Assembly: GCA_029961685.1 (NCBI GenBank)
Contig: JARWKL010000016.1
Span: 6,526,358 to 6,590,357, forward strand
Length of the DNA: 64,000 nt
Direction of reading: 5' to 3'
From: Aristolochia californica
Taxonomy: Eukaryota > Streptophyta > Magnoliopsida > Piperales > Aristolochiaceae
Shown: positions 8,733 through 18,872 of the stretch, one piece after another
Layout: each line of letters opens with the position of its first letter
How positions within the stretch are numbered: the first letter of the stretch is position 1
The notes under the pieces: generated by a model
What the model saw: only the letters and a program-made list of their open reading frames with translations
What the model was told of the DNA's origin: nothing
Databases searched by the model: none
Made by a program: the position numbers and the translations under genes

Positions 8733-10988
8733 AGGTTCTGTGAGAGGTAATGTGATCCTTTTCTCTAAAAATAAACTCTAGGTCTAGGTTCATATTGAAA
8801 ATTATATATTGACGGAAAGATATTTGAGTCTACTTTCCAAAGAATAATTATTTGTTCTGATCGGAGTTATATAAAAAGAGTTATTGATATTTTAATGATC
8901 AAAGGTCAGATTGAAAAAAGGTTCGAGCAGCAGCAACAATCTTCAGATTACAAGGTATATTTTCCTATCAAGAACTAAACTTTATATGTAGAAATATATA
9001 TCAAAAGAAATATATGTAAGTCTATTCTTTTAAATATTCAACAAATTTTCTATCTGAGTTATGTATAAAGAGAAATTGATATTTGAAGCAGCAAAAGTCA
9101 GATTGAAAAAGAGGTTCGAGTGGCAGCAGAAAGCCTCAACTTCCGATGTATTTTAAGCTATCAAGAAAGAGAATTTATATGTATGATTATATATCAACAG
9201 AAAGGTATGTAAGTCTATTCTCTAAAATATTCAACCAATTCTCGGTATAATTTTTTTATAAGGAGATATTGATCTTGGAAGAGTCAATGGTCGTTCTAGA
9301 AAAACAGGAGAAACAGAACTTAGTTCGGCCATATGACAGAGACCGAAACCTATCAGATTATTTATCTTCTGATAATTGTATTTTATGAAGAGATGTTATA
9401 CTTGGATAAAATTTATTTAAGTTTATTTTCAGAAGGAAAACATTTCATGTCAATCTGATCTATATTGAAAGATATATTCGAATTGGAAGAATCAAAGGTC
9501 ATGCTGGTATCCTATTGTATTGAAAAATCCAAATTTATGCCGATTGTTTTGCATCACTATTTGAGTTGATATATCAGGAAAATATCTCAATTCTTCGTGG
9601 TTTAAGAACTTATTTACAAATCTCTGTTATTTTGGATTATTGCTACTTCTATGATATTTGGTTCAAGCTGGGATCACTGCCATTACCTCCCAACTTTAGG
9701 GGGAGAAGTAGATGAAGTACAAGAAAGAGGTATTTTATTCCTTATGTTGTGGATAAGTTTATGTGACCAAAATATTCAAGAAAGGAGGACCACAAAAGAT
9801 GAAGCTTGTGCATCAAAGATGAAATTTTTATATCGGATTATTTCATGGGTTCTTTGACAAAGTTTACTATTTTGTTCGTGTTATATGTGTTGGAAGATGG
9901 TCGTGTTATATTCAGCTGCAACTATTATGTTTCTTTGGGGACATTATTATTGAATAAAAGGTGGCCTCATGTCATCATTTATTTTACCCCGTCAAAAAGA
10001 TCAAAATTGTTTGTGGTCGGGATTCCACGACGGAGGAACTTCATCCCTGTCAAAATGATGAAAATTATCTGTGGTTAGAAGTCCATAACAGAGGAACTTC
10101 ATCCCCGTAAAAAAAATGAAAATTGTTTGTGGTCGGGATTCCACGACGGAGGAACTTCATCCCTGTCAAAATGATGAAAATTATCTGTGGTTAGAAGTCC
10201 ATAATAGAGGAACTTCATCCCCGTAAAAAAGATGAAAATTATTTGTTTTTGGGAGTCCACGACGGTGGAACTTCATCCTGTCAAAGAGATAAAAATTATT
10301 TGTGGTCGGACTTACCCCTACCCCCCTACATGTAATGGCTTTTATGTCTCCTACCACTTGAGAGTCGTTGTCCTGTGGAGGGACACGGTGGTGGACACTT
10401 CAGAGCAATGCCGATAGACACACTATCGATAACAGTGGAGTGTGCCCTACATCCAACATTAAGACTGGAGTATGAAGCAATGGCTTACCGGCTTGGAGTG
10501 ATTTTTACTCTCACTTATAATGCCGCAGGGCCTCATGGAAGGACGCAACAGTATGAGGGGGAATTTTGGAAGATGAAGGCATATTGGAAGATGTGCCATT
10601 TTATACAAAAGATAGGCCACATGACCAAGGAAGGCCCGCAAGATGGGCCCAAGACCTTAAGAAGTAGGACCCACAATGATTACCAAGAGCTAGCATCCTT
10701 ATCACATCAGTTGGAAGATCAAGAAGGACTCACAAAAGTATCTTTATCTTAGGGTCATGACCAAGAAGAGTTTTAGTTTAAGTTATATTTGTCTTGTATT
10801 AATATTGAGTTACCTAATTATGTTAGGACTTACCTTAAGTGTTAGAGTTTGGGTGTAATTGGGACAAATGTAGTTTTATTGTAATTGGACTCTACTACCT
10901 TCCTTTGTTATAAATAGAGGTTCATGTACTCTGATTACAACAAGTTATTAAAGTCAATGCAGTATTTCACTTTTTCATAAATTCAATA
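8733..10988 (+). mobile_element. Family B LTR retrotransposon copy (+), left LTR replaced
   Basis: The interior matches other B copies read in reverse. It holds four decayed modules of about 190 bp (starting near 8885, 9076, 9267, 9470), the GGGGGAGAAGTAGATGAAGTAC purine-rich stretch near 9700, the 57-bp array near 9990-10310, and the right end near 10500-10610. The right LTR (about 10611-10988) lacks its first part: about 110 bp of interior and LTR start are deleted relative to the copy at 46130-46230. It ends CAATA instead of CAACA. A TATA-like box (TATAAATAG) lies near 10911. No protein-coding capacity is evident; the frames near 9651-10078 are unrelated to known proteins. Confidence 0.85.
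9990..10312 (+). repeat. 57-bp tandem array of family B
   Basis: About five to six units of 56-58 bp, each with a CATCCCYGTMAAAA core, a TTGTGGTCGG-type middle and a CACGACGGAGGAACTT end. Alternate units are more alike (the unit pair near 10000-10110 recurs near 10115-10225), so the array grew by duplicating dimers. Confidence 0.85.
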
Positions 10989-11172
10989 TGGTATCAGAGC
11001 AGGTTTGTTCCATGTCCCGCGTTCGAATACTTACGCGTTCGCATGTTTGGCACGGGGACTCTGCATTTGCATTTGGCGGGGTGGGTGTTAGCGTTTGTGG
11101 TCTGTGTTAAGACTTGGTTTTCCGCACCTTAATCGACTAGTATTTTTGGGTAGTATTGGTTAGGTGCTAACA
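10989..11172 (+). mobile_element. Miniature LTR element X (primer site, spacer, 87-bp LTR)
   Basis: A primer site (10989-11000) is followed by an 85-base spacer, a purine tract GGCGGGGTGGG (about 11075-11085) and an 87-bp LTR (11086-11172) whose ends TGTTAGC and GCTAACA are perfect inverses. The next primer site starts at 11173. No left X LTR is present; its place is taken by the family B LTR. The internal part is too small to code. I know of no family to name it with. Confidence 0.75.
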
Positions 11173-11275
11173 TGGTATCAGAGCAGGTCGGTCCCATGTT
11201 CTAGTCCTGCTCCCGCCGAATTTGTCCTGGGTTTTTCCGGTGAGTTTGTCCTCGGGTTTTCCCCATGCGGGGGAA
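11173..11275 (+). mobile_element. Interior of miniature LTR element alpha
   Basis: Only 103 bases separate the end of LTR X from the right LTR alpha. They start with the primer site TGGTATCAGAGC (11173-11184) and end with the purine tract GCGGGGGAA just before the LTR. With 101-bp LTRs the parental alpha element would be about 305 bp, among the smallest LTR retrotransposons known in plants. Replication would depend entirely on proteins from other elements. Confidence 0.75.
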
Positions 11276-11376
11276 TGTTGAAATATTTGTTTGTATCGAC
11301 CGGGCCAAACCTTGTATAAGATCCATGCGGTTGTTTTCCTAACATGTTCGAGCCTTTTAGCGCACTGGTTTCAACA
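11276..11376 (+). repeat. LTR alpha, right copy (101 bp)
   Basis: Same length and ends as the left copy, with about nine differences clustered at positions 23-36 and 59-72. Copia-2 integrase linker sequence resumes immediately after it on the - strand. Confidence 0.9.
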
Positions 11377-12013
11377 ATATTAGAAGGAGATTCAGAAGAA
11401 GACATTTCAACATATTCTTCCAAGTGAGACTTCGTACTTAAATCTTCATCACAATCAAATCTATCCTCAATGAATCACCTTCTCCTTGGGATCATATAAC
11501 CTATATCCTTTTGAATGTTCAAAGTACCCAACGAATAAACATCTTCAAGTCTTAGCCTTCAGTTTGTCTTTAGGATCAAGTTTTAAAACATGAGCAACAC
11601 ATCCCCATACTTTAAAATGGTTAAGACTAGGAGTTTTGCTTGACAATATCTTATAAGGTGTTTTCTCAACTGACTTTGAAGGCACTCTATTTGAGAAGTA
11701 GGTAGTTGTCAATAGTGCTTCGCCCCAAAAGGATATTGACAAATTTTCAAGTGCCATCATAGATCTTACCATCTCTAGTAAGGTTCGATTTCTCCTTTCA
11801 GAAATACCGTTTTGTTCAGGTGTATAAGATATGCTAAACATATGGATAATCCATTTTGACTTACAAAATTCAGAGAATAACTCCGAACAATACTCTCCAC
11901 CTCTGTTGGTGTGCAATGTTTTGATCTTCCTTCCTGTGGCATTTTCTACCTCCAATTTGAAGGTTTTGAATAATCTAAGGCCTCTTTTTTTCTATGCAGT
12001 AAATATACTCTTC
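11377..12013 (-). pseudogene. copia-2 integrase, C-terminal half
   Basis: The - strand frame at 11545-11955 gives the integrase core: IKTLHTNRGGEYCSELF, then ISYTPEQNGISERRNRTLLEM, then LTTTYFSNRVPSKSVEKTPYK. In copia integrases the first motif normally carries the second catalytic Asp (S/TDxGGE); here it is Asn (codon AAC), while the Glu of QNGxxERxNR is kept. Beyond 11545 a linker encodes acidic SSSESPS-type residues. The N-terminal half continues at 18114 across the Ty3 insertion. Inactive. Confidence 0.85.
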
Positions 12014-12018
12014 CATAT
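12014..12018. other. Target duplication of the Ty3 element, left
   Basis: CATAT here is repeated at 18109-18113 on the other side of the Ty3 element. Removing the element and one copy rejoins copia-2 integrase sequence. Confidence 0.95.
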
Positions 12019-12891
12019 TGCTACGGTCCGGGTCATGGATCGAGTAACACGGCATGAGATTTGTGAATCCAGCACTGGTATTGAGTTGCTGGACTAGGTA
12101 AGGAGGGTTAAAGATCCCTTCTTTGACTGGTCTTCTACACGTGATTAGTCTCCCTTTTGATGAACCCTCTAGTGCTAGAATTATAGCTAGAATTGAAATA
12201 TTATCACGTGGATAGAGGATTGAAAGAGGTACCTTTTCTTGCTCAACTAAATCAGGGTTGGTTGTTGCTCGTGCTAGGATTGAAGTCCTAGCTTAGGGGG
12301 TAGCCTTGGCTCATGTTGATGGCTGTTTCTGCTTTGTTTCCGTGATGACTCCCAAACTAGAGGAGTTGCACTAGTCCTTCACGTGGAAGAACTAGAAACT
12401 CTTCCTTTTTCTGCTAGACAAGAGGGTTAGAACCCCTGCTTGTTGTTGACGCTGAGGAGGAGGGAAGACCCTCTCTTTGGGCTCAGAAAAGGTGTAGGAA
12501 GCTCCTCTTCTAACTATGATGATGATGGATGAAGGTGGATGAAGATAGATGAAAATGGAGAGTAAAGGATAGGTTGGATTTTTGGAGTAAACCCTAAACT
12601 CGAGATCAAGAGGTGATCTCAACTTGTTTACACTAGGTTATTCTAAAATCTCAAAGCTTACCTATTTCATTCATTCTTTCCTTTAAATAAATCATGTCAC
12701 GAAGTTTTAGGGTTAGGGTTACAATAATTTTCCATAATGCCCCTACATATAAAAGTAATTAGAAATAACTCCTACTTCAAATAATATAAGAAATAAATCC
12801 TACTCAAAGTAATATAAGAATTAAATCCTATTGAGTGAGTTGTTGTTGCCTCCTTCGTTGTGTGTCTAAGTGTGCCATTGAGTCCACAACA
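12019..12891 (-). repeat. Ty3 element 3' LTR
   Basis: On the + strand it begins TGCTACGG and ends CCACAACA. It is the counterpart of 17236-18108, with equal length. The start differs from the partner (TGTTACGG) by one base. Confidence 0.93.
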
Positions 12892-12906
12892 TTTGCCTCC
12901 CCCTGG

Positions 12907-13209
12907 AGAAAATAGCTTGTCCTCAAGCTCAAAAGCTGGGTAGACTTGTTTGAAGATGTCCACACATTTCCATGTTGCAGCATCGGGGTCAGTATCCATC
13001 CACTGAACGAGAATTTCCCAATGGTCATTGGTCAGTCGAGTGCGTAACACCGCAACTGGGGTAAGAATAACCTCGCTATTATCAACTGGTGGTAGGAATG
13101 GATTGGATGTAAGTTGTGCTCCGGAATGTGGCTTCAAAAGAGAGACATGAAACACATCATGAATTTTGGCTGTGTCCGGTAATTTGAGTTGATAGGTGAC
13201 TGGTCCCAC
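12907..13209 (-). pseudogene. Ty3 integrase tail and chromodomain
   Basis: The frame begins GPVTYQLKLPDTAKIHDVFHVSLLKPH, the GPY/F-type C-terminal integrase module. It continues to VAVLRTRLTNDHWEILVQWMDTDPDAATWKCVDIFKQVYP, which has the spacing of a chromodomain (aromatic residues in the ILVQW and ATW strands). In chromoviruses this domain is thought to steer insertion to marked chromatin. The frame runs on to the polypurine tract and into the LTR. It is separated from the integrase core by stops and frame changes at 13210-13551. Confidence 0.85.
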
Positions 13210-14442
13210 ACGTCAAAGAATGGGAAACAGTACAAAAAATCTGGGAGAGAGCTTATGTCGTGGAGGTCCCGCAAGAGACTGCTGACTGTAGGGCTGGAGC
13301 CGTAGCCACACATACTCCCCAACCTCAAAAGAGACCTCACGGTGGCCTTTGTCGTAGACATCCTTCATCCGAGCTTGGGCGCATCATAGCCGTTCTATGA
13401 TATTTAGTAGCAGTAGATCCCGGTCCATGAGTACCTGATCAATCGCATCCACATGGGTGGACCCTGGGTTGTACGAGAGAAGGCGAGGTGGATCCAGTCC
13501 ATATATAACCCAGAAAGGAGTGGATTGCAAGGCAGAGTGGAATGAAGTGTTTTAACAGTATTCGGCCCACGAAAGCCATTGAACCCATTGCCGTGGACGA
13601 TCACCCACCAAGCACCGTAGATACATCTCGATGGTGTGGTTCACCACCTCTGTCTGCCTGTCTGTCTGCGAATGATAGGTGGAGGGGAACTTGAATTTAG
13701 TCCCGCTCAAGCGAAAAAGTTCCCGCCAAAAGGTGCTCGTGAAAACTACATCTCTGTCACTCACAATGGATTCTGGAATTCCATGTAAGCAGACTATTTG
13801 CTCCAGGAAAGTCTGAGCAACCCGTGTTGTTGTATAAGGATGATCTAGTGGTATAAAATATTCGTACTTGGAGAATCTATCAACCACCACAAAAAGTATG
13901 GATTTGCCGGAGGACAGGGGTAGACCTTCCACAAAATCCATCGAAATGTCGACCCAAACCTGCGTAGGAAGGGCCAGAGGCTGGAGAAGACCGGCTGGAC
14001 TCAAGTGCTCAGATTTGTTGCTATGGCAGACCAGACATTCGCCCACATAAGTCGCAATAGAGGGTTTCATGGCTTGCTAGTAAAAATCAGCTCGAATTCT
14101 ATGCAAGGTCTTCTATATCCCCTCATGTGTACTGTCATGGTAGGCCGAGAGAATAGTTGGAATCAACTCGGACTCAGGTGGAAGGAAAAGCCACTGCTTG
14201 TAATAAATAAGTGAATATTGGATGGACCACTTCGAATTCACTGTCCCTTCCAAAATCTTCTGATGCATTTCCTGCTGTGCAGGGTTAGTGGCATGTGCAT
14301 CTCTCACCAAGTCTAGGATGAGAAATCTCGGCTGGCTGATCGAATAGACCGACAACTGATTCTCAAAACACTGTGACAAGGCGTCTGCCGCCTTATTTAA
14401 TCTCCCCGCACAATATTCCACCGAGAAGTCAAACCCCAACAA
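13210..14442 (-). pseudogene. Ty3 integrase core
   Basis: The best stretch (13552-14070) has the zinc-binding CLVCHSNK, the first catalytic Asp in ISMDFVEGLP, the second in IVSDRDVVFTS, and the Glu region STYHSQTDRQTEVVNHTIE, so the DDE triad is present. Upstream (14113-14442) are the RNase H tail FSVEYCAGRLNKAADALSQ and the start of the integrase zinc finger. Downstream frames are broken but still readable as integrase (for example SALQST-like and GLDPPR-like pieces near 13490-13530). At least three frame or stop defects. Confidence 0.85.
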
Positions 14443-15502
14443 CTTACTAATCCAGTGCTACTGTGGCGACGTCGTTAAACGCTGTTCTAGTAGGAATTTA
14501 AGGCTGTAGTGATCCGTGCGTATGAGAAAAGCTCAGCCCCAGAGATAAGGCCTCCAATGTTGGACCGCCTTGGCCAACCCAATCAATTCGTGCTCATAGG
14601 CTGCCAGCTTGTGGTGGCAGACTGCCAACTGTCTGCTAAAATACGCAATAGGATGACCCACGCCCGAAGCGTCGCACTCTACCACGAACAATTCGTCAAA
14701 GTTGGGAAGTTGTAATACTGGCACGGATGCGAGAGTAGTTTTGAGTGCCGCAAACGACGTGGTGGCCTCCTCATTCCAAATAAAGGAATTTTTCTTAAGC
14801 AGACTAGTCGATGGTGCTGCCACCGGCCCATAGTTCTGAATAAATTTGTGGTAGTAGCCCGCAATACCCAAAAAACCCCGTAATGCAGAACAAGGCTATG
14901 GCTTCAGCCACTCGTGAATAACTAGGATCTTCTCGGGATCCACCGTAACCCCCTCATGTGAGATAATGTGTCCCACATACCCCACATGTGAAGCCGCAAA
15001 AGAACACTTGGAATGTTTCAAATAGAGCTGATGTACTCGTAACAAGTTGAAAACAATTCTCAAGTGTGCCAAGTGCTCCTCAACCGACTTGTTATATATA
15101 AGAATATCATAAAAAAACACAAGAACAAATTTTCGAAGATAGGGGCTAAATACCTCGTTCATCAAACTTGAAAAGTGGAGGTGCATTTGGATAACCCGAA
15201 TGACATGACGACGAACTCAAAGTGACCATGTGCTTGCGGAACGCAGTCTTCTCGATATAAGAGGGGTACATCCGGACCTGATGGTATCCCGAACGGAGGT
15301 CGAGTTTAGTGAATAACCACGACCCATGTAACTCATCTAGGAGCTCATCCACTACCGGAATTGGAAACTTGTCTTTCACTGTCTGCACGTTCAACTCCCG
15401 ATAATCCACGCAGAACCTCCATGTCCCATCATGTTTCTTCATAAGTAAGATGGGTGAAGAGAACGGGGAGCGACTGGGATGAATAAGACCCTGTTTCAAC
15501 AT
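14443..15502 (-). pseudogene. Ty3 reverse transcriptase and RNase H
   Basis: The reverse transcriptase starts near 15500 with LKQGLIHPSRSPFSSPILL, then WRFCVDYRELN, FPIPVVDELLDELHG and LDLRSGYHQVRM. A frameshift lies near 15170. The catalytic box, normally FFDDIL, reads FVLVFFYDILIYN at about 15090-15130: one of the two metal-binding Asp residues is Tyr (codon TAT). RNase H follows (14533-14871) with VVECDASGVGHPIAYFSRQL and AYEHELIGLAKAVQHWRPYL. The changed residue should abolish polymerisation independently of the frameshifts. Confidence 0.88.
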
Positions 15503-17212
15503 CTCCTAGCACTGACGCTCTATCTCGTCCTTCTGAAGGTGTGGGTAATGGTACTGTCGCACGATCACTACCTCAGATCCTGGTTTCAAATAGATCCTGT
15601 GGTCACAGTGCCTTAGAGGAGGCAAACCCGAAGGCTCCTGGAAGAGGACCAGACCATCACTAGTACTGTCAGGTTGTTCCTGTGTCTGCAAAGTGTGCAT
15701 GCGGTGGGCCCTATCCACCTGACAGCCCTGTAAAAGTACTTGACTCCTGGCCAAATCAAAGCTCATTATTAAAGCCAAAAAGTCCCACAGAATGGGCCAA
15801 AGTTTGTAACCATTGAATGCCTAATACCATATCAAATCCCGCCAGAGGAATAACAAAAAATTCAGCATTAAACGAAGTAGAGCCAATGCAAAAAGTTACC
15901 GCTTTACTAATCCCATAGCTAGGGACCTTCTTGCCATTGGCCATTGAGATGACGACTGTCGGATGAGTGTGTATCTGAGGCTGAAGATGTTGTGCGGCTG
16001 TCAAACTCAAAAAATTGTGTGTACTACCTGAGTCGACTAGTCCCACCAATTCTCGGTCGATGACATGAGCTCGGACTTGCATTGTATTAAGCGATTTCTG
16101 CCCAGTAATAGCATGCAAGGATATCTCTGGTGGTTCCTCCTCGATAATATCCTCTAGGTCATCTGGATCCTCTGAATCCTCCACCTCGAGCCAAAACAAT
16201 TGTTTACATTGGTGCCCTACCCGAGACTGCTCATCGCAGTTATAACATAAATATTTGGTCCGCCTTTCTGCCATCTCCGCGCTCGTTAATTTTTTGATAA
16301 AGTCTGGTAGGGGATTACCAGGGCGGGGATCGGCTACCCGAGTCGTAGTCGGAGTGTGTCTGGAGGATGGGGCTGCTGGAGACTCCCTAAGATGAAGTAT
16401 CGTAGTGCCCTTGCCACATGGAGGAAGTGTTCCTCTCACCCGATCAACCCGCCTTACGTTGTTGTAACTGTTGTTGTTGTTCCATTGCTCGGGCCATATT
16501 CATTGCATGAGCTAAATCCGTAGGCATAAGAAGTTCTACCTCTAGCCATAAATACTCATTGAGACCCACTGTGAATAGGGAGACCTATTGGTCAACCAAT
16601 AACCTCTCACCAGCACGAGCCAACTTTTCTTGGAACAATTTTTTATATTGTTCCACCGAACTAGTTTGTCGCAATAGGACTAACTCCCCCAGGGGGTTGC
16701 TGTTGGCGGGAGGGCCAAATCTAACTGTGCATAGATTTTTAAATTCTCCCCAAGTCATCTCTGGTCTCTCTTTCTCTACTTGAGTAACCCATAACATGGC
16801 TTCATCTGTAATATGGAAAGAGGCTAGTTGCACCTTATCCCATTCAGTAGTCCCTTGGTTCAATTTTTTTTTTTTTTTCACATCTATGTAACCAAATTAA
16901 GGGATCAACTGAACCATTGAAAGAGGGAAACTCTAACTTGGTGTACCTTGGAACTGTGCCTCCATGTTGGGGTCCTTGGACAGCAGTGCACCCAGGCCAC
17001 TGCTCCCCTCTTCTGTAATATGGTTGAGCAACCTCTCTCACCTCTGGACTCTGATGTCTCTTTGCCCTCAACTCCGTTAGCATGCTGATGACTCGACTCA
17101 TCTCTTCTTCCAAACCACAAACCTTCCCCAACACTGGTTGTGCTGTTTCAAGGCTATCTTCTATCTTTTGTATCCTGATTTGGATTTCTTCATTACTGAG
17201 AGTATCCCCCAT
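15503..17212 (-). pseudogene. Ty3 gag and protease
   Basis: Gag starts at 17212 (MGDTLSNEEIQIRIQKIEDSLE) with a coiled-coil-like N-terminus. It continues in another frame from 16881 (HITDEAMLWVTQVEKERPE, FGPPANSNPLGELVLLRQT); the switch coincides with a run of 14 T (+ strand) near 16865-16878, a likely slippage site. The nucleocapsid-type knuckle CYNCDEQSRVGHQC is at about 16230-16245. The protease follows, with LVDSGSTHNFLS (catalytic DSG, about 16035) and [13 protein letters not shown]. Frames then break before the reverse transcriptase at about 15750. Confidence 0.85.
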
Positions 17213-17219
17213 GTTACCC

Positions 17220-17232
17220 TACTATGATACCA
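17220..17232 (-). other. Ty3 primer-binding site
   Basis: The complement reads TGGTATCATAGTA, an initiator tRNA-Met type primer site, three bases inside the 5' LTR at 17236. Gag begins eight bases further in. Confidence 0.85.
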
Positions 17233-17235
17233 CAT

Positions 17236-18108
17236 TGTTACGGTTCTGGGTCATGGATCGAGTAACACGACATGGGATTTGTGAATCCAACAATGGTATT
17301 GAGTTGCTGGACTCAGTAAGGAGGGTTAAAGATCCCTTCTTTGACTGGTCTTCCACACGTGACCAGTCTCCCTTTTGATGAACCCTTCTAGTGCTAGAAT
17401 TATAGCTAGAATTGAAATATTATCACGTGGAGAAAGGATTGAAAGAGGTACCTTTTCTTGATCACCTAAATCAAGGTTGGTTGCTGCTCATGCTAGGATT
17501 GAAGTCCTAGCTTAGGGGGTAGCCTTGGCTCACGTTGATGGCTGTTTCTACTCTGTTTCCGTGATGACTCCCAAACTAGAGGAGTTGCACTAGTCCTTCA
17601 CATGGAAGAACCAAAATCTCTTCCTTTTTTTGCTCGTCAAGAGGGTTAGAACCCCTGCTTTTTGTTGACGTTGAGGAGGAGGGAAGACCCTCTCTTTGGG
17701 CTCGGAAAATGGGCAGGAAGCTCCTCTTCCAACTATGGATGATGATGGATGAAGGTGGATGAAGATGGATGGCCATGGAGAGTGAAGGATAGGTTGGATT
17801 TTTGGAGTAAACCCTAAACTCTTGATCAAGAGGTGATCTCAGCCTGTTTATACTAGGTTATTCTAAAATCTCAAAGCTTACCTATTTCATTCATTCTTTC
17901 CTTTAAATAGATCACGTCATGGAGTTTTAGGGTTAGGGTAACAATAATTCCCCATAATGCCCCTACATATAAAAGTAATTAGAAATAACTCCTACTTAAA
18001 ACAATATAAGAAATAAATCCTACTCAAAGTAATATAGGAAATAAATCCTATTGAGTGAGTTGTTGTTGCCTCTGTTGTGTGACTCGGTGTGCTATTGAGT
18101 CCACAACA
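17236..18108 (-). repeat. Ty3 element 5' LTR
   Basis: TGTTACGG...CCACAACA on the + strand, 873 bp. It is followed by the right CATAT target duplication at 18109-18113. Confidence 0.93.
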
Positions 18109-18113
18109 CATAT

Positions 18114-18790
18114 CTTGATTAATCCTCTATAAATGTGATAAAATACGAATGACCATTACGAATATTCACATTCATAGGTCCACATATATCAGAATGAATA
18201 ATATCCAAAACATGAGAACTTCTTGAGCCTTGGGATGGAAAGGGTATCTTTGTCATTTTTCCATATATACAACACTCAAAAATAGGAAAATCATTATGTG
18301 AAAGATTTTTCAATAATCCTTGTGCACAAGTCTTGTAATTCTATCCTTGTTTATATGCCCTAGTCGTAAATGCCACAAATACAATTCATTTTCTTTAATA
18401 TCCGAAGAAGTAGAAACATTGAACACTATATTTCCACTAAGTTGCAATTGATATAGACTAGAATTTCAAAAACCTCTCAAAATAACTTTATCATCTTGTA
18501 ACATAAGAAACTTTCCACTTCCAAAGTCAAATGTAAATCCAAGTTTCTTAAGACAAGATACAGATAATAGATTTCTTCTCATAGAAGGAGCATAAAGACA
18601 ATCTTCTAAATAAAAAAACTTATTATCAACAAGCTTTAGCTGATAAGTTCCCACGCCTTCCACTATGGCCTTTTCATCATTTCCCATGTAAATAAAGCTT
18701 GTTCTATCCTCAATCTTTCTTAGCTCCTTGAAGCTTTACAACTCATTCGATACATGAACAGTTGCACCAGAATCAACCCACCAACTAGAA
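18114..18790 (-). pseudogene. copia-2 protease and integrase N-terminal half
   Basis: Reading downward: the protease motif VDSGATVHVSNE near 18750-18780, followed by a stop. Then the protease/pre-integrase stretch YQLKLVDNKFFYLEDCLYAPSMRRNLLSVSCLKKLG (18466-18687). The integrase start (18119-18313) has CCIYGKMTKIPFP and the first catalytic Asp in IIHSDICGPM. It stops at FITFIED because the Ty3 element interrupts it; the rest is at 11377-12013. Confidence 0.85.
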
Positions 18791-18872
18791 GGCTTGATAT
18801 AAATAGTACAAGTTTTAAGAGATAAGGACTCACTAGTGTTCTCCTATTGCCCTTCTTGCATGGTTTTCAAAG

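Larger units (their letters stand above)
8620..11376 (+). mobile_element. Mosaic chain of three LTR types joined at primer-binding sites
   Basis: The order is: LTR type alpha (8620-8720), primer site (8721-8732), family B interior and partial family B LTR (8733-10988), primer site (10989-11000), short spacer, purine tract, LTR type X (11086-11172), primer site (11173-11184), short spacer, purine tract, LTR alpha again (11276-11376). All three LTR types begin TG and end CA (or CAATA in the B copy), and each is followed at once by TGGTATCAGAGC, the complement of the initiator tRNA-Met 3' end. The outer alpha LTRs are about 90% identical. It sits in copia-2; no target duplication is visible (CTCTA left, ATATT right). 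Confidence 0.85.
12019..18108 (-). mobile_element. Complete Ty3 chromovirus-type LTR retrotransposon
   Basis: Length 6090 bp, with two LTRs of exactly 873 bp each, a primer site beside the right (5') LTR, a polypurine tract (complement TTTGCCTCCCCCTGG, 12892-12906) beside the left (3') LTR and a perfect CATAT target duplication. Gene order on the - strand is gag with zinc knuckle, protease, reverse transcriptase, RNase H, integrase, chromodomain. That order (integrase last) and the chromodomain mark a Ty3/gypsy chromovirus; I cannot fix the lineage. The LTRs look roughly 95% alike by eye, so it is younger than its copia-2 host but not recent. Several frameshifts and a changed catalytic residue make it non-autonomous. 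Confidence 0.95.
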
